A stretch of DNA of 64,000 bases from positions 310,001 through 374,000 of the forward strand of contig NZ_QXED01000002.1 in NCBI RefSeq assembly GCF_003583365.1, given 5' to 3'. The stretch comes from Fibrisoma montanum (GTDB lineage Bacteria > Bacteroidota > Bacteroidia > Cytophagales > Spirosomataceae). Made by a program: the position numbers and the translations under genes. The notes under the pieces were generated by a model that saw nothing but the letters and a program-made list of their open reading frames with translations, was not told the DNA's origin and searched no databases. Shown piece by piece: positions 33,334 through 40,789 of this stretch (positions are counted from its first letter, which is position 1; each line of letters begins with the position of its first letter).

Positions 33334-33570
33334 CTAAGCGGCCAATTCTGTTAACGGTTCGACCAGCAAGAACCAGATCAGCATCAGACCCATAGCTAAA
33401 AACACAAGAGCCGCCAGGCCGTACTGGATGCGGTGTCGCCACCCCTGCGTAGTCGTTTTGGCTTCATGAACAAACAGTCCGCAGGCGAGCAGTTGTAAGA
33501 CGGCGGATAGACTGATAAGTACAATTTTTACCATATACAAGCGGGTATAGCGAGTAGGTAATGTACTCAT
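33334..33570 (-). CDS. Small membrane protein, two predicted spans
   Basis: The ATG at 33570 (78 residues) or 33534 (66 residues) gives a protein with two hydrophobic spans: one after MVKIVLISLSAVLQLLACGL, and one in LAALVFLAMGLMLIWFLL. They are joined by a basic loop (KTTTQGWRHRIQYG). No family recognised. A frame-opening TTG at 33588 is less likely. Confidence 0.5.
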   Translation of the reverse strand: MSTLPTRYTRLYMVKIVLISLSAVLQLLACGLFVHEAKTTTQGWRHRIQYGLAALVFLAMGLMLIWFLLVEPLTELAA

Positions 33571-33703
33571 AAGGCCTACCTGCAACAAGCTGAAGTTGAG
33601 TAAACGCTTCTGTTTTACACAAGCGGAGGTAAGAGTATATAAAGAGACTATGAAGCCCAGCCCAATTTAATCTAAGGTTAATACGCTGGTTGCGTGAGGA
33701 AAA

Positions 33704-33787
33704 TATCTTTGCCCAGCGACATCCGGTTCATAACGGATGTACGGTGGGATACTCAATGGCCTGGTGGTATGCATCAGGCCATTTTTG
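33704..33787 (+). ncRNA. Structured RNA element, copy B
   Basis: A -7 box TATCTTTG (33704-33711), then hairpin 1 ACATCCG / CGGATGT (33719-33725, 33734-33740) with loop GTTCATAA. The linker ACGGTG and CTCAATG follows. Hairpin 2 is a 12-bp stem (33755-33766 with 33772-33783), loop GTATG, then T residues. Compared with copy A at least four base pairs change on both sides while pairing stays. It lies 94 nt before the repeat-protein ATG. Confidence 0.7.
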
Positions 33788-33880
33788 TTTCAGCTTGGTT
33801 GGTAGTGTCTAATGATAATACTTGTAAATATTCATTGCTTACTTGTAATTTTCGAAAGACAACCCTCGTTTACTATAACC

Positions 33881-35908
33881 ATGAAAAAACAGCTTTACTT
33901 CACCTTCCTGTTATTGCTTCTGTTTGCCCAGCACAACGCTCGGGCTCAGACGAATTATGTAGCCGCTACCGGCAATGTAGAAAGCCCGGGGCTACAGAAC
34001 ACATTAGTAGGCGTACAGGCCAGTAACGGTGCCCCAAATGGTGACGGCAACACGCTCGTGGGTTATCAATCGGGCTATTCACAGACACAAAGTTTTTTTA
34101 ACACGTTTGTTGGCCGTCAGTCTGGCTACTCCAACACGACAGGAAGTAACAATGTGTTCGTGGGCAGTTCAGCAGGTTATTCGACTGCTTCGGGTAATGG
34201 AAATACTTTTGTTGGCAGCCAGGCAGGTCAAAACAACAATGGTAATAACAATTCATTTTTTGGCAATCAGGCTGGCTTCGCAAATACGTCAGGGAATAGC
34301 AATGTGTTCTTTGGCAATCAGGCTGGCTCTTCGAATACAACCGGCGGGTCTAATGCTTTCATTGGGGGCAATGCCGGACGAAGCAACATAAATGGAATCT
34401 TTAATGTGTTTCTGGGCCAAAATGCCGGCTCAAATAACACAGCCGGCAGGCAAAATACCTTTTTAGGGGGTATAAGTGGATTTTCAAATACATCCGGAAA
34501 CAATAATACACTAGTGGGTTACCAAGCCGGTGCCTCTAATACGACGGGACAGAACAATACGTTTATTGGTGTCGATGCAGGCATCAGTAATACCACCGGA
34601 TATGGCAACGCCTACATAGGTATCGGAGCAGGATCGAACGGAGTAACCGGCAACCTCAATGTAGCGGTGGGTGATTCAGCAGGGTACAGTAACACAGTTT
34701 CGAGTAACGTCTTTGTTGGCTCTAAAGCTGGTTATGCAAATGTTAGCGGTAGCCAGAACACATTTATTGGCTTTCAGACAGGTTTCCGCAACACGGCAAC
34801 CGCCAACCTGTTTGTCGGCTACCGGGCTGGAGAGAATAACACTACAGGTCAGTTTAATTCGTTCCTGGGCGTACAGGCCGGCTTGAACAACAACACCGGC
34901 TCCTCCAACTACTTCTTTGGCACCAACTCCGGAGCAGCCAATACCAGTGGTACGGGCAATTACTTCCTGGGCGATAACGCTGGGGGCGGCAACATCACCG
35001 GTGGTTTCAACATTTACATTGGTGCCAATGCTGGTAATGGTGTCAACGTCAATGGCTCCAACAACCTAGCCATAGGTTTTGAAGCGGGTCGGGCCAACGT
35101 AGCGGGTATCAACAACACCTTTTTAGGCTTCCGGGCCGATGCCGGAGCCAATGGGCTAAGCAATGCGACGGCCATCGGTAACAACGCCCGTGTTAACGTC
35201 AGCAATGCCGTTGTGCTGGGCAATGGGGCTAACGTGGGTATCGGCAACTCAGCCCCTACCGCTCGGCTTCATGTGACGACGGGCGCCGCTAACCAATCAG
35301 GTGTGCGACTGGAAAACCTGACCAGCGCTTCACCGGCTAGCCTGACCAACCAGACCAAGTTCCTGACCGTCGACGGCTCGGGTAACGTTATCCTGGCCAG
35401 CACCACCAGCGGAGGGCGGGAAGCGGCCACCGAAAGCCTGTGGCAGCGCAACGGGCGTTTCCTGACCAGCTCAGCGGACAACGCGGTAGTCATTGGCCAG
35501 AATGTAGGTAAAACTCCGGCCGGCTACCGTTTGTACGTGGCCGATGGGATCCTGACTGAGAAGGTCAAAGTAGCCATCAAGAACTCGGCCGACTGGTCAG
35601 ATAAAGTTTTTGCCCCAACCTACTCGTTGACGCCACTAGCTGAGGTGGAGCAGTACATTAACACCCATCAACATCTGCCGGGTGTACCCTCAGCCGATGA
35701 GGTCGTTAAGAACGGGGTTGACGTGGGTAAGATGGATGCCAAGCTCCTGGAGAAGATTGAGGAACTAACGCTGTACTCGATTCAGCTGGAAAAGGGTAAC
35801 CAGACTCAGCAGCGTTTAAATGATAAGCAGCAGCAGATGTTGCAGCGGCAACAAGCCGAAATTGACGAACTCAAGAAGCTGGTTCAACAACTCCTTCAGC
35901 GTAAGTAA
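33881..35908 (+). CDS. Exported fibre-like protein with 17-residue repeats
   Basis: The ATG at 33881 gives a clean signal peptide (MKKQLYFTFLLLLLFAQHN and following); the frame opens upstream at 33812. Residues about 35-425 are some 20 copies of a 17-residue unit N-x-F-x-G-x-x-A-G-x-x-N-T-x-G-x-x, which should form a left-handed beta-roll or solenoid. The last 110 residues (DKVFAPTYSLTPLAEVEQYI, HLPGVPSADEV, MDAKLLEKIEELTLY and a Gln-rich coiled coil) match the C-terminal tail-fibre/S74-chaperone-like ending common in Bacteroidota surface proteins. It is probably a trimeric adhesin or fibre. Terminator at 35928. Confidence 0.8.
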   Translation: MKKQLYFTFLLLLLFAQHNARAQTNYVAATGNVESPGLQNTLVGVQASNGAPNGDGNTLVGYQSGYSQTQSFFNTFVGRQSGYSNTTGSNNVFVGSSAGYSTASGNGNTFVGSQAGQNNNGNNNSFFGNQAGFANTSGNSNVFFGNQAGSSNTTGGSNAFIGGNAGRSNINGIFNVFLGQNAGSNNTAGRQNTFLGGISGFSNTSGNNNTLVGYQAGASNTTGQNNTFIGVDAGISNTTGYGNAYIGIGAGSNGVTGNLNVAVGDSAGYSNTVSSNVFVGSKAGYANVSGSQNTFIGFQTGFRNTATANLFVGYRAGENNTTGQFNSFLGVQAGLNNNTGSSNYFFGTNSGAANTSGTGNYFLGDNAGGGNITGGFNIYIGANAGNGVNVNGSNNLAIGFEAGRANVAGINNTFLGFRADAGANGLSNATAIGNNARVNVSNAVVLGNGANVGIGNSAPTARLHVTTGAANQSGVRLENLTSASPASLTNQTKFLTVDGSGNVILASTTSGGREAATESLWQRNGRFLTSSADNAVVIGQNVGKTPAGYRLYVADGILTEKVKVAIKNSADWSDKVFAPTYSLTPLAEVEQYINTHQHLPGVPSADEVVKNGVDVGKMDAKLLEKIEELTLYSIQLEKGNQTQQRLNDKQQQMLQRQQAEIDELKKLVQQLLQRK

Positions 35909-35927
35909 AAGTCAGATGTGATCGAAG

Positions 35928-35956
35928 AAAGCCCGTTTTAATGAACGGGCTTTTGT
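35928..35956 (+). terminator. Rho-independent terminator of the repeat protein
   Basis: AAAGCCCGTT (35928-35937) and AACGGGCTTT (35944-35953), then T residues. Confidence 0.85.
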
Positions 35957-36002
35957 TTTTCAGTTGGTACGTTCAGGGTTGTGCTGCCCTCAAGGTAGAT
36001 AA

Positions 36003-36548
36003 TTAACCCGCTAGTTGCTGGTAGCGGCTATGAATCTTATCACGCGTCCGCTTCAGGCGCATCTTGACGGCCGATGCTCTGATGCCTAATTGCTGGGCAA
36101 TGGCTTCAATACTTAGCTCCTCTTCGTACCGGAGCCGCAGCAGCGTCCGCTCAGCCGCCGGTAAGCCATTGACAACACCCTTTAGCTGCTGTATACGTTC
36201 TTCCGTCCCAGCTTGTTCGTTCTCATCGATGCAATCGTGTTGGTCGCCCTCAAAGGCCTGCGTGCTGATGCGCTTGCCTCGCTGGTGCTGATCGGCGCAG
36301 TAGTTGTAGGTCACCGAGTAGAGCCAGGTGGAAAAACGGGAGTTTCCCTGAAACGAGCTTAGCTTGGCAAAGACTTTCAGAAAGATGTCGTGGGTAAAGT
36401 CCTGGGCCTGCTCGCCGTCTTTGGTAAAAGTCAGGCAGCGGTGGTAGACTTTGTTGACGTAGCGGCTATAGAGTTCGTCAAAACACGCCGAAGGATTAGT
36501 GGGTAAGTGCTGCTCGATGAGGGCTTCGTCGGTCAGAGGTGGTATCAT
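36003..36548 (-). CDS. ECF-type RNA polymerase sigma factor
   Basis: A 181-residue sigma-70 family protein of the extracytoplasmic-function class. Region 2 includes DFTHDIFLKVFAKLSSFQGN and RFSTWLYSVTYNYCADQHQR. Region 4 reads LRLRYEEELSIEAIAQQLGI, then ASAVKMRLKRTRDKI. The two regions are joined by an acidic linker. No anti-sigma factor is adjacent, which is unusual for the class, so it may be regulated at a distance or by another partner. Confidence 0.93.
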   Translation of the reverse strand: MIPPLTDEALIEQHLPTNPSACFDELYSRYVNKVYHRCLTFTKDGEQAQDFTHDIFLKVFAKLSSFQGNSRFSTWLYSVTYNYCADQHQRGKRISTQAFEGDQHDCIDENEQAGTEERIQQLKGVVNGLPAAERTLLRLRYEEELSIEAIAQQLGIRASAVKMRLKRTRDKIHSRYQQLAG

Positions 36549-36741
36549 GTACTGGCCAGGTAAACAGTCGATGAGTGATTAAGTGATCTATCTTTCCTTT
36601 AGCCATATTTAGGTAAAGAGTGCATTTACGGGCAATGCCAACACTTGGATGCATGATCCTTGAAGAATGTAAGAAGTTCTTTAAATGCTTACAATTGAAA
36701 TACTTACCCTTTGATAGCTTGTATCTATGAGGGCGTATTAA

Positions 36742-36870
36742 CTTGAACGGATCATCTCCGGCGGTCAGACTGGCATTGATCAGATGGCTCTGGAAGTAGC
36801 CCGGTCCTTGGGCGTACCAACCGGTGGCATGGCTCCGAAAGGTTGTCTAGTAGTTGAGATTGAGTACTAA
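36742..36870 (+). pseudogene. Fragment of a YpsA/molybdenum-carrier-like (SLOG) protein
   Basis: A short frame encodes RIISGGQTGIDQMALEVARS, then LGVPTGGMAPKG and a stop after about 42 codons. The GGQTG(I/V)D box is the nucleotide-binding start of the putative molybdenum-carrier/YpsA-type SLOG family. There is no good in-frame start codon ahead of it, and the remaining domain is missing, so it is a remnant. The element terminator at 36893 follows. Confidence 0.7.
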
Positions 36871-36892
36871 TCAACTTGATACAGTTTACATC

Positions 36893-36931
36893 AAAAAGGA
36901 TCGTGCTCGTTCGTTAAGCACGATCCTTTTT
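36893..36931. terminator. Bidirectional terminator, 15-bp perfect stem
   Basis: The arms 36893-36907 and 36917-36931 are exact reverse complements with A5/T5 ends, around a 9-nt loop. It ends the minus-strand protease gene at 36951. Confidence 0.88.
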
Positions 36932-36950
36932 AATAAACCGTAAAGACTTT

Positions 36951-38147
36951 TTATCGAGGCACGTAGTCTAAGGCATCGATTAACGTAATTGCCTCTTGAT
37001 AGCACTCACCGACAACTTCGCCATAAGAATTGTATTGGCAGGCTCCGTAAATACGATCAACCAAGATTGATTGTGTACCGCCCGGGATGGTAAGGGTATT
37101 GTTATTTATACCACCATACCGATCATGTTTCCGGTATTGAATAGGTAACTGGTTTGGTAATGACAGTGGGATTGTACAGGCATCATCAGCAAAAACTTGG
37201 AAGTAAACATCGTAAGTTATTCGCTGAGTGCCTGACGGATCCGTATAGCTTTCAATGACGTTGTAAAAAGGCCGTACTCTGGGGCCAAAATACATTCGAT
37301 TTATAGTTTCGATGTCTCCTCCGGATAGACCGTTGCGTTGTACGCCAAAAGTAGATCCATCCAGGCGCGTAATAACCGGTTGAGTGCCGCCGGGCTCAAA
37401 AGAGGCATACATCATAACGGAGCCAAAGTCCAGATCACCAAATTCGAAGCCAGCAAAGCCCAAATCTGGGTATCTATTGTAGTTAACAGGGGCAGCCGCT
37501 GGGTTAAGCGAGTTGTTGATGTTGACAATTACAAAGTTGTCTCGATCTGCTCGCTGATGTTCGTGAAACAGGCCCAAGGCATGCCCTATCTCATGAATGG
37601 TGTTGCCAGTAGAGCATCCGGGCGCTAACGTAATTGTCTGTTGCCCGCCCCGTCGGCCCACAGCCGAGGAACAGCCGTTACCAGGGACGAACTCAACGTA
37701 ATCAGGTTGGTTTGTGCGTTGTACAAACCGAATCCCGGTCACCCCTTGCCAGTGGTTAATGGCATCTGTCACCCTGCCTTGATCAGTAAGGTTGGGGTTA
37801 ATCGTATAGTATACTACACCCCCAGGCCATAACTGAGCACTATTAACTAAACCGGTTCTGGCTCCTTTCAGCTTAAGCACACTCTGCTTGTAAGCCTCCA
37901 TTTGCTTGGCAGAAAAGCGCATGTCCCCAATGGTGTACTCGTCGCCTTTCTTGATAAAACTGACGTTTTCTTTCCCTAAGTTCAATTGAACGGCAACGCC
38001 AGGGTCCTCTGGATTGTAGACCTCCCAGGCGGTAGGATCATCTAGAACAGGTTTGGGAGTTGTTCGGGGACTAGCTGCCTCTCGGTCGTCATTACAGGCT
38101 GATAACCCTGCCAATAAAAGAAAGATGTAACAGTAAGACGTTTTCAT
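36951..38147 (-). CDS. Astacin-like (M12A) zinc metalloprotease lipoprotein
   Basis: A 398-residue exported protease. Lipobox LSAC puts the lipid cysteine at 18. A propeptide-like region (about 40-105) precedes the catalytic domain, which starts near WPGGVVYYTI. The zinc site is HEIGHALGLFHE (185-196), the astacin HExxHxxGxxHE pattern with catalytic Glu186. The Met-turn is in SVMMYAS. The C-terminal part (about 295-398) is a small Cys-containing domain. It is probably anchored at the outer membrane and secreted outward. No inhibitor gene is adjacent. Confidence 0.92.
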   Translation of the reverse strand: MKTSYCYIFLLLAGLSACNDDREAASPRTTPKPVLDDPTAWEVYNPEDPGVAVQLNLGKENVSFIKKGDEYTIGDMRFSAKQMEAYKQSVLKLKGARTGLVNSAQLWPGGVVYYTINPNLTDQGRVTDAINHWQGVTGIRFVQRTNQPDYVEFVPGNGCSSAVGRRGGQQTITLAPGCSTGNTIHEIGHALGLFHEHQRADRDNFVIVNINNSLNPAAAPVNYNRYPDLGFAGFEFGDLDFGSVMMYASFEPGGTQPVITRLDGSTFGVQRNGLSGGDIETINRMYFGPRVRPFYNVIESYTDPSGTQRITYDVYFQVFADDACTIPLSLPNQLPIQYRKHDRYGGINNNTLTIPGGTQSILVDRIYGACQYNSYGEVVGECYQEAITLIDALDYVPR

Positions 38148-38703
38148 TTAGTTTAAGTTGATTAAGAGTTAAATAATCCCTTAAACTTATACAGTTTATT
38201 ACCTATTTAGAGTATTTTATATTATTATGTAAATGTTATGTTGTATTATATATATAATTATTATTCTAAAATTACTTATACGAAAGTAGCGATTATTACT
38301 TTGTCTATGAGCGGATTACTAACTCCAGAGGGTTACGCCTGTAGTTTTCAATCTCCAGAATTCTGAGTATAAATGATCAAATAAATATAAACCGATAAAT
38401 TATTGTACGGCCTTCTAATCAGTTATCAATTTGATCAGAGAAGTGTATACAAAACTCTTCTAAACTTTAAATACAGCCAGTTAGTAACAAGTTTTGCCTC
38501 TACCGTTCACTCAATTTGTAACCTATTACACAGAGTATGTCCCAAAATTATAAGAGACTGTCCCAAAACTGTAAGCGTCTATACACTACTATTTCTCAAA
38601 TTTGTACCAAGTATTAGCAGCGTAGATATGCCAATATAAATCGCTGGCCACTCACTTACCTTTTAGTACTATATCCTATAAACCTGCGTAACCAGTCCAC
38701 ATT
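38148..38703. other. AT-rich gene-poor stretch with a short-repeat array
   Basis: This 556-nt stretch holds no convincing gene; one 78-codon frame at 38403 has poor composition. At 38511-38608 there are four imperfect copies of a word of the type CnCAAAnTnTAA. The two central copies (38538-38554 and 38559-38575) read TGTCCCAAAAnTnTAAG, 21 nt apart. The array resembles transposase-binding repeats at a transposon end, but no transposase gene is seen. Confidence 0.5.
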
Positions 38704-38880
38704 ATGAAAAGCAAGTTTTGCATCTTGGCTTTATTCACCCTGCTCAGTTGTGTCGGTGGTGGTGACCCGTCTCCTTCAAGCAGTAAAACCAACCGATGTG
38801 GTTGTTCGAAGTACAACAAATCTCAGTGCGGTTCGCATTTGTCTTGTTATTGGAAAGTTGGCACTGGCTGCACCTGCTAA
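38704..38880 (+). CDS. Small Cys-rich lipoprotein, 58 residues
   Basis: MKSKFCILALFTLLSC is a lipoprotein signal with Cys16. A Gly/Ser/Pro-rich linker follows, then CGCSKYNKSQCGSHLSCYWK and a final GCTC. Six cysteines after the lipid cysteine suggest disulfides or metal binding. It ends 3 nt before the next gene, so the two are co-transcribed. Small Cys-rich lipoproteins of this sort occur in Bacteroidota, but I cannot name the family. Confidence 0.6.
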   Translation: MKSKFCILALFTLLSCVGGGDPSPSSSKTNRCGCSKYNKSQCGSHLSCYWKVGTGCTC

Positions 38881-38883
38881 CCA

Positions 38884-39510
38884 ATGGGATTTTCGTATCG
38901 TCGACGCGTTAGCCTGGGAGGGGGGACCAGCGTCAACTTCAGTAAGTCAGGAGTCTCGTTTAGCCAACGTACATCGTGGGGTAGCATCAGTAGCCGAGGG
39001 ATTAGTTTCCGAACTGGCGTTCCAGGCTTAAGCTACCGAATGAATTTTGGTCGGGGCAAGAACGCCGGCTATGCTCTTCTGGCCTGGCTAATGGTGCTGG
39101 CCGTTATTGGGCTTATAACTGCGGCTTACTATGCGTTGCTGGCTTCGGCTTGGCTTCTGGCCAAAGGCTTTGAATGGAGCCGCTTTGCTTACTACCAGAT
39201 CCGAACCAATCTCTTACGGAGAAAATTGGACGAGCATCCATTAGGATCAATTCTTCTTGGGCAGTACGACTATACAGGCGTTGATGTAGCACCCGATCAG
39301 CAGCCGTATTTCCTGCTGAAAGAGCAGCAGTTTCGAAAGTGGCTTTATAGTGAGCTGTATCCTTTCGCCCCCGACCTACAAGGCCAGATCTTGAAGTATC
39401 AGTATAGCGTACTGACTGGCGAATTTGAGATCAGCGGCTTTGATAATGAGCAGTTAGCTAACCGCATTACTAGTTATTTGTCTGACGTCCCATCCTATCA
39501 ATTAACTTAA
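38884..39510 (+). CDS. DUF4236 membrane protein
   Basis: A 208-residue protein. The first 55 residues (MGFSYRRRVSLGGGTSVNFS, then KSGVSFSQR and TGVPGLSYR) are the DUF4236 domain, a small Gly/Ser-rich beta domain. Two hydrophobic spans follow (about 61-95, YALLAWLMVLAVIGLITAAY and YALLASAWLLA). A soluble C-terminal region (about 120-208) has no known match. It is the second gene in a run of small exported or membrane proteins (38704-40389). Function unknown for the family. Confidence 0.8.
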   Translation: MGFSYRRRVSLGGGTSVNFSKSGVSFSQRTSWGSISSRGISFRTGVPGLSYRMNFGRGKNAGYALLAWLMVLAVIGLITAAYYALLASAWLLAKGFEWSRFAYYQIRTNLLRRKLDEHPLGSILLGQYDYTGVDVAPDQQPYFLLKEQQFRKWLYSELYPFAPDLQGQILKYQYSVLTGEFEISGFDNEQLANRITSYLSDVPSYQLT

Positions 39511-39529
39511 AGCCAACCTCTTTATAGGT

Positions 39530-40114
39530 ATGAAAAAGCTGTATATGGTCCTCAGCTTCTTTTTGTTGCTGTTCCTTACCAATTGCACTCAACGCATTCA
39601 ACACAGCAAAGAAAAAAGCATTGAGCAAAGTAATGACGAAGACCTTGTCCAATATAATTATGTAGTCTCGATCTCCTCGCCCTTGTTTGAAGAAGCATCC
39701 ACTGACAGCCGACAATTAGATGACTTGATGCCAGGTGATACAATCAGTTGTACAGGCAAACCAATAGAACTAACTGAATGGCGGCTTGTGGAATACAAGG
39801 GGTATCGCGTATACGCTTATAACCCTTACGTTTATGCGGTGGCTTCAAAACGTTATCCCAAAGGAACCAAGATCAGCTTCAAACCTGCTACTGATTATCC
39901 GGTTCAAGTTGCTTCACAGGAAGTGAGTTCCCCTAGTTCTGGCTATACGCCCTCAACCGGAGCCACTATTCACACGGGACCGCGTGGAGGTCGGTACTAC
40001 ATCAACCGCAACGGCAACAAGACATACATAAGCAGTAAGCGAAGCTCGAGCAGCGGTAGCTATCGGAGCCGTAGTAGCAGTTACCGTTCAGGTGGAGGCT
40101 ATCGCCGTCGTTAG
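39530..40114 (+). CDS. Lipoprotein with SH3-like and PBCV-adaptor-like segments
   Basis: A 194-residue protein. Lipobox LLFLTNC (Cys19). Residues about 45-105 resemble a bacterial SH3-like domain (VSISSPLFEEAS, DLMPGDTISCTG, WRLVEYKGYRVYAY). A short segment (about 145-166, TGPRGGRYYINRNGNKTYIS) matches the PBCV-specific basic adaptor motif. The tail is Ser/Arg/Tyr/Gly-rich. It is probably a cell-envelope binding protein. It follows the DUF4236 gene by 19 nt. Confidence 0.65.
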   Translation: MKKLYMVLSFFLLLFLTNCTQRIQHSKEKSIEQSNDEDLVQYNYVVSISSPLFEEASTDSRQLDDLMPGDTISCTGKPIELTEWRLVEYKGYRVYAYNPYVYAVASKRYPKGTKISFKPATDYPVQVASQEVSSPSSGYTPSTGATIHTGPRGGRYYINRNGNKTYISSKRSSSSGSYRSRSSSYRSGGGYRRR

Positions 40115-40122
40115 GTAAGATC

Positions 40123-40389
40123 ATGAAGCGATTAGCACTACAGATAGGTGTTGTTCTGATCTCAGTAACGTCGGTATTCAGCCAACAGCCTGGCACGTAC
40201 AACCATCCGCGTAAGCAAGTTCGTAAGAAGCCAGCCGCGGCTGCCGTGCTCATCTGTAGTAGTCGTTCAGCTTATGCCTACCACAGCTACGAGTGTCACG
40301 GCTTGGCCAGGTGTCGATCCGGAGTACGTCGAGTTAGCGTGAGTGAAGCCAGGAGCATGGGGTACCGGCCGTGTAAGAATTGTTATTAA
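40123..40389 (+). CDS. Small exported Cys-rich (Ada-like zinc-ribbon-like) protein
   Basis: An 88-residue protein with a signal peptide (about 1-20) and a short domain with the pattern C...YHSYECHGLARC...VSVSEARSMGYRPCKNCY. This pattern of Cys and His followed by a PCKxC ending is common in small proteins of Bacteroidota and resembles the Ada metal-binding domain. A metal site is likely. It is last in the envelope-protein run and ends 29 nt before the QueC-like operon. Confidence 0.6.
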   Translation: MKRLALQIGVVLISVTSVFSQQPGTYNHPRKQVRKKPAAAAVLICSSRSAYAYHSYECHGLARCRSGVRRVSVSEARSMGYRPCKNCY

Positions 40390-40418
40390 TAAAGCACAAA
40401 ACATAAATCAATTAAAAC

Positions 40419-40784
40419 ATGGGATCAACAGGCACCGGAAATTTTAGCGATTATCCAGGTAGCTCAAGCAGCGACGGAAAGACAGGAGGTAAAAGTGGTC
40501 AAGATTTATGCTCTCAAGCATTTTCTACAGCCTTAGAAGATATAGAACGAAGCGATTATTATTTAAGACATCAAAAGCTACCCTCCGCTGGGACAGAAGT
40601 CTATGTTCAGAAACAAAAAAGACTTGTTGTAACAACCAAGGATAATGTAGTAATAGGGCACTTGCCTACAAAATATAACTACTTAGCCGGATGTATGGAA
40701 GGGGGATTAAATTTCCAAGGATTAGTAACAAACGCTGCATCCAGCCCGATTTCAAAAATTATTGTAGATATAGCTCCCGCCTAG
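40419..40784 (+). CDS. Small Met-Gly-start protein of the QueC-like operon
   Basis: A 121-residue protein starting MGSTGTGNFSDYPGSSSSDG. The Gly/Ser/Thr-rich flexible N-terminus (about 1-28) is followed by a compact domain: SQAFSTALEDIERSDYYLRH, then PAGTEV-like PSAGTEVYV, HLPTKYNYLAGCMEGG and a final ISKIIVDIAP. No signal peptide. Removal of Met would expose Gly2. It lies 5 nt before the kinase-transferase gene. Its family is unknown to me. I infer that it is a partner or substrate of the downstream enzymes. Confidence 0.75.
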   Translation: MGSTGTGNFSDYPGSSSSDGKTGGKSGQDLCSQAFSTALEDIERSDYYLRHQKLPSAGTEVYVQKQKRLVVTTKDNVVIGHLPTKYNYLAGCMEGGLNFQGLVTNAASSPISKIIVDIAPA

Positions 40785-40789
40785 CATTA

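Noticed and set aside
38403-38639. 78-codon frame in the AT-rich gap
   Set aside because: It has no domain, no likely start signal and crosses the repeat array.
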